This document shows positions 37,858 to 45,408 of a stretch of DNA of 64,000 bases, in pieces. Under the pieces are notes generated by a model, which searched no databases, was not told the origin of the DNA, and was given only the letters and a program-made list of their open reading frames with translations. A program made the translations under genes and the position numbers. Numbering within the stretch: the first letter of the stretch is position 1; every line of letters starts with the position of its first letter. Source of the DNA: JBQTHD01 sp052390275 (lineage in GTDB: Bacteria; Actinomycetota; Acidimicrobiia; Acidimicrobiales; AC-14); NCBI GenBank assembly GCA_052390275.1, contig JBQTHD010000002.1, forward strand, positions 1 through 64,000, given 5' to 3'.

Positions 37858-38775
37858 GTGGACACACCCAACCAGCAACCACCGCCGCCGCGACCCCGGG
37901 GGGTGACGGCCCGGACCTGGGGTCGGCGCGCCCCTCTGGCGCTTCTCGCCGCCGCCGCTCTGGTGGCCCTGCCCGCCCCCGCCGGAGGCCAGACGCCGAC
38001 CACGACGACGACCACCACCACGACCACCACGGTGGCCACGACCACCACCGCGCCGACTACCACCACGGTGCCCTGCCCGACCACCACCTCCTCGTCGACC
38101 ACCACCACAGTGGGACCGGTGAGCCCCACCCCCAACGGGGACCTGACCACCTTTGCGGTGGAGGCCCGCCGCCGGTGCCTTCCGCCGTGCCCCAGCACCT
38201 CGTCCACCACAACCACCACCATCGTTGTCACCCCCGGCGCCGCGGGCTCGCCGTCGGCCTTTGGGGCCCGCCGGGACCGTGACTGCGATCAGGGAGGATC
38301 CGGAGGCGGCGGCGACTGCCACGGTGAGCCGGTAACGCTGCGGGGCACCGCCGGGGACGACACCATCACAGGCACCAGTGAGCGCGACGTCATCCACGGG
38401 GGCGACGGCGACGACGTCATCCGCGGCCTCGGCGGCGACGACGTGCTCTGCGGCGGGAAGGGCAAGGACCTAATCGACGGCGGCGACGGCGAGGACGAGC
38501 TTTACGGCGGTTCGGGCAAGGACCTCCTCGACGGCGGCGACGACGACGACGACCTCCACGGCGGCGAGGACAACGACCGCCTCCGGGGCAGCGACGGCCG
38601 GGACAGCCTTTTCGGCGGCCGGGGTAACGACCGCATGGCCGGCGGCCGCGACGACGACCGACTCGACGGGAGCGAGGGCACCGACCGCCTGCTCGGCGGC
38701 CCGGGCCTGGACACCTTCGTCGGCCGAAGCCAGATCAGCGACGGCGCCGGATCGGGCGGTTCTGGGGAGGGTTAG
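37858..38775 (+). CDS. secreted RTX calcium-binding protein
   Basis: A GTG with an aggag site upstream starts 305 residues. A signal peptide (APLALLAAAALVALPAPAGG) precedes long Thr-rich linkers and then about 140 residues of RTX nonapeptides (GGDGDDVIRGLGGDDVLCGG and similar). The RTX part is paralogous to the C-terminus of the upstream metalloprotease-like protein, with the same order of repeats. No enzymatic domain is present. It may be a surface structural or Ca-binding protein. Confidence 0.85.
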   Translation: MDTPNQQPPPPRPRGVTARTWGRRAPLALLAAAALVALPAPAGGQTPTTTTTTTTTTTVATTTTAPTTTTVPCPTTTSSSTTTTVGPVSPTPNGDLTTFAVEARRRCLPPCPSTSSTTTTTIVVTPGAAGSPSAFGARRDRDCDQGGSGGGGDCHGEPVTLRGTAGDDTITGTSERDVIHGGDGDDVIRGLGGDDVLCGGKGKDLIDGGDGEDELYGGSGKDLLDGGDDDDDLHGGEDNDRLRGSDGRDSLFGGRGNDRMAGGRDDDRLDGSEGTDRLLGGPGLDTFVGRSQISDGAGSGGSGEG

Positions 38776-38804
38776 CTCCTTCGATCCCACTGGGCGCAAA
38801 GTGT

Positions 38805-38840
38805 GCCGGCCGTCCCGGAAGTCTTTCTGGGGCGGCCGGC
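38805..38840 (+). terminator. hairpin terminator after RTX gene
   Basis: A 12-bp stem with one mismatch (gccggccgtccc against ggggcggccggc) and a 12-base loop, followed by a T-containing stretch, lies 30 bp after the RTX stop. Confidence 0.7.
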
Positions 38841-39133
38841 GCTTGTTGGTTCCGACTGGCGGCCTGTGGACCCATCCCGACCGGCGTTCACCTAACAGCG
38901 TTATCCTGACCGCCTGCTCGGGGGAGGACTTCAATCGCCGCCATCGCAACACCCGATCGTCGATCGCGTTCTCGCGGCCGGGCCGCAGCGTTGCGCCCCC
39001 GGCAGCCGGCCTCGTGCGGAGCCCCTAGATGGAGCTCCGTCGATGAAGCCCGCCGATGAAGCCCCGCCGATGAAGCCCCGCCGATGAAGCCCCGCCCATC
39101 AAGCCCCGAAGCCCCGGCGATGGAGCCCCGCGG
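38841..39133. other. spacer with start-codon-bearing 14-bp repeats
   Basis: No gene is seen here. From 39041 a tandem array of gatgaagccccgcc units (13-14 bp) runs up to the exporter gene. Each unit contains ATGAAG, and the start of the next gene (ATGAAGCGCCGC) is a variant of the last unit. The region should also hold the exporter promoter. Confidence 0.75.
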
Positions 39134-40801
39134 ATGAAGCGCCGCCGCCGGTTGCGCAACCTGGGTCTGGCTGTGGTTGTGGTGGCGGTCCTGGCCGCGG
39201 CCATCTCGTCGCTTGGGCCATCGGACGACACGGTTCCCGAACCGCCGACCACGCCCGTGGTCACCGGTTCCGTGCTGGCCACGGTGGGGGCCACCGGCAA
39301 CGTGGTGGCCGATACCGAGTTGGGCCTGGACTTCACCACCGGCGGCCGGGTGGTGGAGGTCGCGGTGGCCGAGGGCCAGCGTGTGGAGGCTGGCGCGGTG
39401 CTGGTACGCCTCGATCCGGGCAACGGGCGGGACAGCCGGGCCCGGGCCAGGGCCGATCTTGCCGGGGCCCAGGCCGAGTTGGCCCGGGTGCGCCAGGGTC
39501 TGAGCCCGGCCGCCCGAGCGGCCAACGGGGCCCGGGTGGCCCAGGCCCAATCGGCCCTGGCCGCGGCGGAGACCGCCCGCACGGGGGCGGAGCGGGCGGC
39601 CAAGGAGAACGAGTCGGGATACAAAGACTCCGAGGATCAGGCCCGCCGTGCGGTGGACGCGGCCCGGGATCGGGCCGAGGTCAACCGCCGCAGCTACGAC
39701 GATGCGATCAAGAGTGCCGAGCAGGAGGAGGACGTGGCCCGCCGGGCCCTCGACGACGCTCGCCGCCGCCCCACCTCGGGCGATTCGTTCACCGGGGCCA
39801 TCACCGGGGCACTGACGGGGGGCACCGCCAGTGCCGCGGCCAACCTGCGCTCGGCCCGGGCCGCGGTCGCCGAGGCCCGCAACGCGGAGCGCACCGGCCG
39901 GCTCAACGACGCCCAGGCCGTCGAGACGGCCCGCGACGAAGTGGTCAACGCCCAGAACCAGGCGGCCACCGGCCGGGTGGCCGACCGGCGGGCGGTGGAC
40001 GACGCCACTGCCCGGATCAATCAGGCCAAAGCCGACGTGGCCGCCGCCCAGGCCGATGCCCGGGTACAGGAGGCCCCGCCCACCGCCGCCGAGGTGGCGG
40101 CCGCCCGGGCGGGGGTGGACGCCGCCGCTGCCGGGGTGCGGGGAGCCGAACGGGATCTGGCCGAGGTGACCCTGACCGCTCCGGTGGCCTCCACCGTGGC
40201 CCGGTTGGAGGCCGAGGTGGGTGAGTTGGTGACCGGCGGGACCTCTGGTCTGGGTGACTCCGGGCGGGGGGTGGGGGACGCGGCCAGCGCCACGGTGGAG
40301 AACACCGACGGCCTCGTGGTGCTGACCGACCTGGGATCACTGCTGGTCAAGGCCGGCTTCAGCGAGGTCGACGCCGCCCGGTTGGCCCCCGGCCAGCCGG
40401 CCACCGTCACCTTTGAGGCCCTGCCCGGCCAGGCCCCCCGGGCCCGGGTGGCGTCGGTGGACACCGCCCCCAGCGTGGTCCGCAACGTGGTGACCTACGT
40501 CGCCACCCTGGTGGTGACCCAGGACGTCACCGGTGTGCGCCCGGGGATGACCGCCTCGGTCGACGTGGTCACCGAGGAGCGCTCCGGGGTGCTGGTGGTG
40601 CCCAACACGGCCATCAGCGGTCCCTCGGGGCGCCCGGTGGTGGCCGTGTTCCGCGACGGGGCCGAGGTCACCCGCCCGGTAACCCTGGGTCTGCGGGGGG
40701 ATTCGGCCAGCGAGATCGTCTCCGGCCTTGCCGCCGGGGACCGGGTGCTGACCCGGGGCCCAACCGTGACCACCACCACGGTCGGCCGTCCGGGCCAGTG
40801 A
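39134..40801 (+). CDS. membrane-fusion (MacA/HlyD-like) exporter subunit
   Basis: This protein of 555 residues has one N-terminal membrane helix, a first lipoyl half (VEVAVAEGQRVEAGAVLVRL), a long coiled coil rich in Ala/Arg/Glu (about residues 100-330), the second lipoyl half (APVASTVARLEAEVGELVTGG) and a beta-barrel end (RPGMTASVDVVTEERSGVLV). In actinobacteria such proteins work with MacB-type ABC transporters on the outer face of the membrane. It is followed by the ATPase and permease genes, so this is the adaptor of a three-part exporter. The RTX proteins upstream are possible cargo, by location only. Confidence 0.9.
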   Translation: MKRRRRLRNLGLAVVVVAVLAAAISSLGPSDDTVPEPPTTPVVTGSVLATVGATGNVVADTELGLDFTTGGRVVEVAVAEGQRVEAGAVLVRLDPGNGRDSRARARADLAGAQAELARVRQGLSPAARAANGARVAQAQSALAAAETARTGAERAAKENESGYKDSEDQARRAVDAARDRAEVNRRSYDDAIKSAEQEEDVARRALDDARRRPTSGDSFTGAITGALTGGTASAAANLRSARAAVAEARNAERTGRLNDAQAVETARDEVVNAQNQAATGRVADRRAVDDATARINQAKADVAAAQADARVQEAPPTAAEVAAARAGVDAAAAGVRGAERDLAEVTLTAPVASTVARLEAEVGELVTGGTSGLGDSGRGVGDAASATVENTDGLVVLTDLGSLLVKAGFSEVDAARLAPGQPATVTFEALPGQAPRARVASVDTAPSVVRNVVTYVATLVVTQDVTGVRPGMTASVDVVTEERSGVLVVPNTAISGPSGRPVVAVFRDGAEVTRPVTLGLRGDSASEIVSGLAAGDRVLTRGPTVTTTTVGRPGQ

Positions 40802-40880
40802 CGGCAGGGGCCCGGCACCGGGCGGGGACCATCTGGCTCAGCCCGATCGGCCCTCGGAGCCCAGGCGGGGGAGCCGACGT

Positions 40881-41861
40881 TTGCGGCATGGCGATCCCGC
40901 GGGTGCGCCGGTGAGGAGCCCGGTCGGGGGAGCCGACGACACCGGCGGGGACGGGTGGCTGGCCCAACCGCCGACCCATCCGGCGACGGTGGCGGCCGCC
41001 GGCCAACCTCGACCGGCGGGCCCGGCCGAGACTGGGGTTGGAGCAGCGGCGTTCCCGATAATCGTCCTGCACGAGGTGACCAAGACCTACGGCACGGGGG
41101 CCGGGGCGGTGCACGCGCTTCGGGGCGTGTCCCTGACAGTCGAGGCTGGCGAGTACCTGGCCGTCATGGGGGCCTCGGGCAGCGGCAAGAGCACGATGAT
41201 GAACATCCTGGGCGCCTTGGACCTGCCCACCACCGGGCACTACCTACTCGGCGGAATCGACGTGCGGGCGCTCGACGAGTCGCAGTTGGCCGGCGCCCGC
41301 AACCGCCTGATCGGCTTCGTGTTCCAGGGATTCAACCTCATTCCCCGGACCACGGCGGTGGCCAACGTGGAACTGCCGCTCGTCTACGCCGGACTGCGCA
41401 GGGGTGAACGACGGCGTCGGGCGGTGGCCGCCCTGGAGGCCGTGGGCCTGGCCGACCGCCTGGATCATCAGCCGTCGGAGCTATCGGGCGGTCAGCAGCA
41501 GCGCGTGGCCATTGCCCGGGCCCTGGCGCCTGACCCGGCCATCATCCTGGCCGACGAGCCCACCGGGAACCTGGACTCGGTGGCCACCGCCGAGGTGATG
41601 GGCCTGTTCGACCGGCTCAACGCCGAGGGCCGGACGGTGGTGACCATCACCCATGAGGACGAGGTGGCCGCCCACGCCCGCCGGGTCATCCGCCTGTTCG
41701 ACGGTCAGGTGATCGCCGATGACACCAGGCGACCTCTTCGCCCGGCTGTGTCCACCCAGGCCCCGCCCGTCGGGGCCATGGCGGCTGCGGTCGGCGGGGC
41801 GGCGGGCGCCGGCGGGCCATCTGGCGTCGGCCGCTCGGAAGATCGAGGGGACGACCGGTGA
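40881..41861 (+). CDS. MacB/LolD-type ABC transporter ATPase
   Basis: This protein of 326 residues starts at TTG, which has a good gggggag site eight bases upstream; a GTG at 40911 is an alternative. About 60 disordered residues precede the ATPase: Walker A GASGSGKSTMMNILG, Q-loop FQGFNLIPR, signature LSGGQQQRVAIARAL and Walker B IILADEPTGNLDS. The C-terminal 55 residues are Ala/Gly-rich. The stop overlaps the permease GTG (GTGA). Confidence 0.93.
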   Translation: MRHGDPAGAPVRSPVGGADDTGGDGWLAQPPTHPATVAAAGQPRPAGPAETGVGAAAFPIIVLHEVTKTYGTGAGAVHALRGVSLTVEAGEYLAVMGASGSGKSTMMNILGALDLPTTGHYLLGGIDVRALDESQLAGARNRLIGFVFQGFNLIPRTTAVANVELPLVYAGLRRGERRRRAVAALEAVGLADRLDHQPSELSGGQQQRVAIARALAPDPAIILADEPTGNLDSVATAEVMGLFDRLNAEGRTVVTITHEDEVAAHARRVIRLFDGQVIADDTRRPLRPAVSTQAPPVGAMAAAVGGAAGAGGPSGVGRSEDRGDDR

Positions 41862-43102
41862 CGCTCGACAGCCTGCGCATAGCACTGTCCGGCATCCTGG
41901 CCAACCGCATGCGGTCCCTTCTGACCGTGCTGGGCATGACCATCGGGGTGGCCTCGGTCATCGTCCTGGTGGCGGTGGGCAACGGCGCCTCGGTGGTGGT
42001 TCAGGACCAGATCGAGACCCTTGGTACCAACACCTTGTTCCTGGTGCCCACCAGCACCCTCAACGGCGCCAGCGACGGCGACGACACCTCTCGGCCGGGA
42101 ACGGCCAGCCGGCTGGTGGAGTTGGACGAGGATGACGCCGAGGACCTGGCCGATCCGGCTCAGGTGCCCGACCTGGCCGCCGTGGCCCCCATGGCCAGCG
42201 CCGCCCAGGTCACCGGAACATTCGAGGGGGCCACCTACACCCCGTTGCAGTTCATCGGCACCACGCCTGAGTACTTCACCATGGCCAGCCTGGAGTTGGG
42301 ATCGGGCTCGTACTTCACCGCCGACGACGAGGCTGCCCACCGCAAGGTGGTGGTTATCGGAACCACCGTGGCTGAGGAACTCTTCGGGGCCACCGACCCG
42401 GTGGGGGCCCGGGTCAGCTTCGGGGGCAGCGTCTTCCGAGTGGCGGGCCTTCTCGAAAAGCAGGGCAGCGGGCCCTTCGGGGACCAGGACTCCATCGTGC
42501 TCGCCCCGCTTTCGACCGTGCAGGACACCCTCACCGGCAACACCGGGACCTACTCGTCGATCCTGCTCCAGGCCGCCTCCCGGGAGCGCTCGGCCGCCGC
42601 CTCAGACCAGGTGCTGGCAGTCCTGGCCGCCAACCACAACCTGGCGCGGGCCGACATCGAGAGCTTCTTCACCCTCTTCAGCCAGGCCGACCTGCTCCAG
42701 GCCGGGGCGGTGGTCACCACCGTGTTCACCCTGCTTCTGGGGGCGGTGGCCGGGATCTCGTTGTTCGTGGGGGGGATCGGGGTGATGAACATCATGCTGG
42801 TGACCGTGACCGAGCGAACCCGGGAGATCGGCATCCGCAAGGCCATCGGCGCCCGGCGGTCGGCCATCCTGGCCCAGTTCCTGCTGGAGGCGGTGGTGCT
42901 CACCGGACTGGGCGGGACCATAGGGGTGATCCTGGGGGTCCTGGTCGGCCAGGTTCAGGTGGGCAGCTTCGCCCTGGCGGTGGACCCCGTCTCGGTGGCC
43001 CTGGCCTTCACCGTGGCCGTGGGGATTGGTTTGTTCTTCGGCATCTACCCGGCCAACCGGGCGGCCTCGCTGCGGCCCATCGAAGCCCTGCGCTACGAAT
43101 GA
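41858..43102 (+). CDS. MacB-type ABC transporter permease
   Basis: This protein of 414 residues has a first helix after RMRSLLTVLGMTIGVASVIV, a large extracellular MacB_PCD domain (about 45-260), and three C-terminal helices of the FtsX fold (LLLGAVAGISLFVGGIGVMN, then a strongly conserved TERTREIGIRKAIGARR, then AFTVAVGIGLFFGIYPA). It forms the transmembrane part of the MacAB-like exporter with the two upstream genes. Confidence 0.93.
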   Translation: MTLDSLRIALSGILANRMRSLLTVLGMTIGVASVIVLVAVGNGASVVVQDQIETLGTNTLFLVPTSTLNGASDGDDTSRPGTASRLVELDEDDAEDLADPAQVPDLAAVAPMASAAQVTGTFEGATYTPLQFIGTTPEYFTMASLELGSGSYFTADDEAAHRKVVVIGTTVAEELFGATDPVGARVSFGGSVFRVAGLLEKQGSGPFGDQDSIVLAPLSTVQDTLTGNTGTYSSILLQAASRERSAAASDQVLAVLAANHNLARADIESFFTLFSQADLLQAGAVVTTVFTLLLGAVAGISLFVGGIGVMNIMLVTVTERTREIGIRKAIGARRSAILAQFLLEAVVLTGLGGTIGVILGVLVGQVQVGSFALAVDPVSVALAFTVAVGIGLFFGIYPANRAASLRPIEALRYE

Positions 43103-43659
43103 CCGACCCCGATGATCGACCCCGGCCGCCGGCAGACCCGGGGGGCTCCCATCAGCAGGCGGCTTCGGTGACCCCCGTGGCGCCGGTCACCGATACTGCG
43201 GCCTATGTGGCCGCCCTGGGCGGGGGGGCCAGCCTGGCGCCCCGCCCCCAACCCAGCCGCCTGACCCGGGTGCTGGTGGGCCTTTTGATCTTCGGCCTGG
43301 GCCTGTGGGCCGGCATCGGGGCCCAGAAGCTGGCCACCGCCCTGGCCGGCGGATCTGAGGAGGCCCCCACCGCCAACGAGACGCCGGGGGCAGATCCGTC
43401 CGCCCCCGGATCCGAGCGACCCTTCGGCGCCTTCGGCGGGGTGGAGGGCGAGATAACGGTGCTGGAGCCTGGTGCCCTCTACCTGCGTACTTCCGACGGC
43501 GCCACCGTCAAGGTGGCAGTGGGGGGCGACGTCGTCGTTCTGCAGGGTCAAACGGCGACGGTGGCCGACCTTCGTCCCGGCGACCAGGTGGCGGTCCGGG
43601 GCCGGGCCGGCCCCGACGGAGTAGTCATCGCCGAAGCTCTCGGCCCCGCCCTCCCCTGA
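43099..43659 (+). CDS. membrane-anchored DUF5666-like protein
   Basis: This protein of 186 residues overlaps the permease stop (ATGA). A Pro-rich cytoplasmic N-terminus precedes one membrane helix (RVLVGLLIFGLGLWAGIGAQ) and an extracellular small beta domain (EGEITVLEPGALYLRTSDG, then DLRPGDQVAVRG) of the DUF5666/OB-like type. Last gene of the exporter operon; its role in transport is unknown. Confidence 0.75.
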   Translation: MTDPDDRPRPPADPGGSHQQAASVTPVAPVTDTAAYVAALGGGASLAPRPQPSRLTRVLVGLLIFGLGLWAGIGAQKLATALAGGSEEAPTANETPGADPSAPGSERPFGAFGGVEGEITVLEPGALYLRTSDGATVKVAVGGDVVVLQGQTATVADLRPGDQVAVRGRAGPDGVVIAEALGPALP

Positions 43660-43663
43660 GGCG

Positions 43664-43911
43664 ATGAATTCTCAAGCCTTGTTCCGTCGGCTGGCTCGGG
43701 GGGACCTGGCGAACGTCCGGAGCGACGATCTTCGTCGGCTTCTGCGTGACCTTGGGTTCGTGCCCGTCCGGGTGAGCGGTAGTCATGAGATCCATATCCA
43801 TCCGGCCGCGAACTTGTGAACTTCCAGGAGGTCAAGGGTCAGGCGAAGCCCTATCAACTGCGGCAACTGTGGCGCCTCATCGAGCGATACGGTCTGACAC
43901 TGGAGGGTTGA
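43664..43911 (+). pseudogene. hicA: frameshifted HicA toxin
   Basis: The frame from ATG 43664 reads GFVPVRVSGSHEIHIHPAAN, a HicA double-stranded-RNA-binding fold with its catalytic His, but stops at 43817. The next frame continues VNFQEVKGQAKPYQLRQLWR to a stop at 43909, exactly the expected C-terminus. The total of 248 bp is one short of a multiple of three, so one G was probably lost near 43810. The toxin is inactive unless this is a sequencing error or slippage site. Confidence 0.85.
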
Positions 43912-43913
43912 GC

Positions 43914-44135
43914 ATGACCGACTACCACATCAACGTCTTCGACAGCGATGAGGACGGCGGATACATCGCCGACGTTCCCGACCTCTGGGCCTGCTCAGCC
44001 TTCGGTGAGAACCCAGGGGAGGCGCTCTCGGAAGTGCTGGTGGCCAAGGACGCCTGGATTGCTGCGGCCAGGGAGACAGGGCGCCCAGTCCCGGAACCTC
44101 GCTATCGGCCGGCGCTCTACTCCTACGGGGGCTGA
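43914..44135 (+). CDS. hicB: HicB-type antitoxin
   Basis: This short protein of 73 residues begins MTDYHINVFDSDEDGGYIAD, the partial RNase-H fold of HicB, with DLWACSAFGENPGEALSEVL in the usual place. It has no C-terminal DNA-binding domain. It follows the frameshifted HicA by two bases. Confidence 0.88.
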   Translation: MTDYHINVFDSDEDGGYIADVPDLWACSAFGENPGEALSEVLVAKDAWIAAARETGRPVPEPRYRPALYSYGG

Positions 44136-44179
44136 GCCTCTCAGCTTCGCAGACAGACCACTAAAGAGCGACCGGGGGC

Positions 44180-45322
44180 CTACTGCTGCCAGCGGCCGAG
44201 GTTGGCGTGGGCCGGCTTGCGGTAGGCGTCGGCCCGGGTGGAGCCGGGGCGCTCGATCTCCTTGGGGTGCGAGCAGTGCGACAGAGCGGTTTCGTAGCTG
44301 ATCACGTTCTGCAGGACCAACTCGCTCAGCGCGGTCTCGATCGTCTGCATCCCTTCCTTCTGGCCGGTCAGGACCACGTTGCGGATCTGGCCGGTCTTGC
44401 CCTCCCGGATGAGGTTGCGCACCGGAGCGTTGCCCACCATCACCTCGAAGGCAGCGCATCGCCCCCCGCCCATCTTGTTGACCAGTTGCTGGTTGAGCAC
44501 CCCGGCGAGGGTGTTGGCCAACTGCAGGCGGATCTGGGGTTGCTGGTCGCCGGGGAACACGTCGACCAGGCGGTCGATGGCCTGGGCGGTGTCGTTGGTG
44601 TGGAGGGTGGAAAAGACGAGGTGGCCGGTCTCAGCCACGGTTAGGGCGGCCCGGATGCTCTCCAGATCCCGCATCTCGCCGATGAGCAGGACGTCGGGGT
44701 CCTCCCGCAGCACCGAGCGAAGGGCGTCGGTGAAGGAGTTGGTGTCGAGGCCCACCTCCCTCTGGTTCACCGCCGAGCGCTTGTGGCGGTGGAGGTACTC
44801 GACCGGGTCCTCGATGGTGATGACGTGGCGGGCCTGGTTGGTGTTGATGTAGTCGATGACTGAGGCCAGGGTGGTCGACTTGCCCGAGCCGGTGGGCCCG
44901 GTCACCAGCACCAGCCCGAAGGGAAGCTCCGCCCAGTTTCGAACGATGTACGGCAGGCCCAGTTCTTCGAAGGTGGGGATGTAGAAGGGGATCAGGCGCA
45001 GCGCCAGGGCCACGGTGCCCCGCTGGGTGAAGGCGTTGGCCCGCAGCCGGGCGCGATCCCCCCAACTGAAGGAGAAGTCCACCTCTTTGGTCTCGTAGAA
45101 CTTCCGGGCCAGCCGGTCGCCCATCATCCGAACGATCAACTTCTCGGTGTCGTCGGGGGACAGAACAGGCTGACCTTCCACCGGGGCCAGGCGGCCGTCC
45201 ACCCGAACCAAGGGGGGTGAGCCGGCGGTGATGTGGATGTCGCTGCCGCCCCGCTCCCAGAGGACCTCGAGCAGCGCCTCTACCGGAGCCGGGTCGGGTT
45301 GGTCGGCGAAGTCGTTGAGCAT
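44180..45322 (-). CDS. pilT: type IV pilus retraction ATPase PilT
   Basis: This protein of 380 residues has the PilT N-terminal PAS-like domain (GSDIHITAGSPPLVRVDGRL) and the ATPase core: Walker A GPTGSGKSTTLASV, Asp box IEDPVEYLHRHKRS, Walker B LLIGEMRDLESIRAAL and His box VFSTLHTNDTAQAIDR. A typical AIRNLIREGK-like segment (VRNLIREGKTGQI) is near the C-terminus. PilT drives pilus retraction and twitching. It lies 9 kb from the pilus cluster and downstream of a wall-anchored protein gene. Confidence 0.95.
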   Translation of the reverse strand: MLNDFADQPDPAPVEALLEVLWERGGSDIHITAGSPPLVRVDGRLAPVEGQPVLSPDDTEKLIVRMMGDRLARKFYETKEVDFSFSWGDRARLRANAFTQRGTVALALRLIPFYIPTFEELGLPYIVRNWAELPFGLVLVTGPTGSGKSTTLASVIDYINTNQARHVITIEDPVEYLHRHKRSAVNQREVGLDTNSFTDALRSVLREDPDVLLIGEMRDLESIRAALTVAETGHLVFSTLHTNDTAQAIDRLVDVFPGDQQPQIRLQLANTLAGVLNQQLVNKMGGGRCAAFEVMVGNAPVRNLIREGKTGQIRNVVLTGQKEGMQTIETALSELVLQNVISYETALSHCSHPKEIERPGSTRADAYRKPAHANLGRWQQ

Positions 45323-45408
45323 GACCTGTGGAGTGTCCTCTCCGGCGAAGCCTTGTTACCCGCCCAGGTTGGCACCGGTGCCGGGCCGGCGCCAGAGCCT
45401 ATTGGCAC

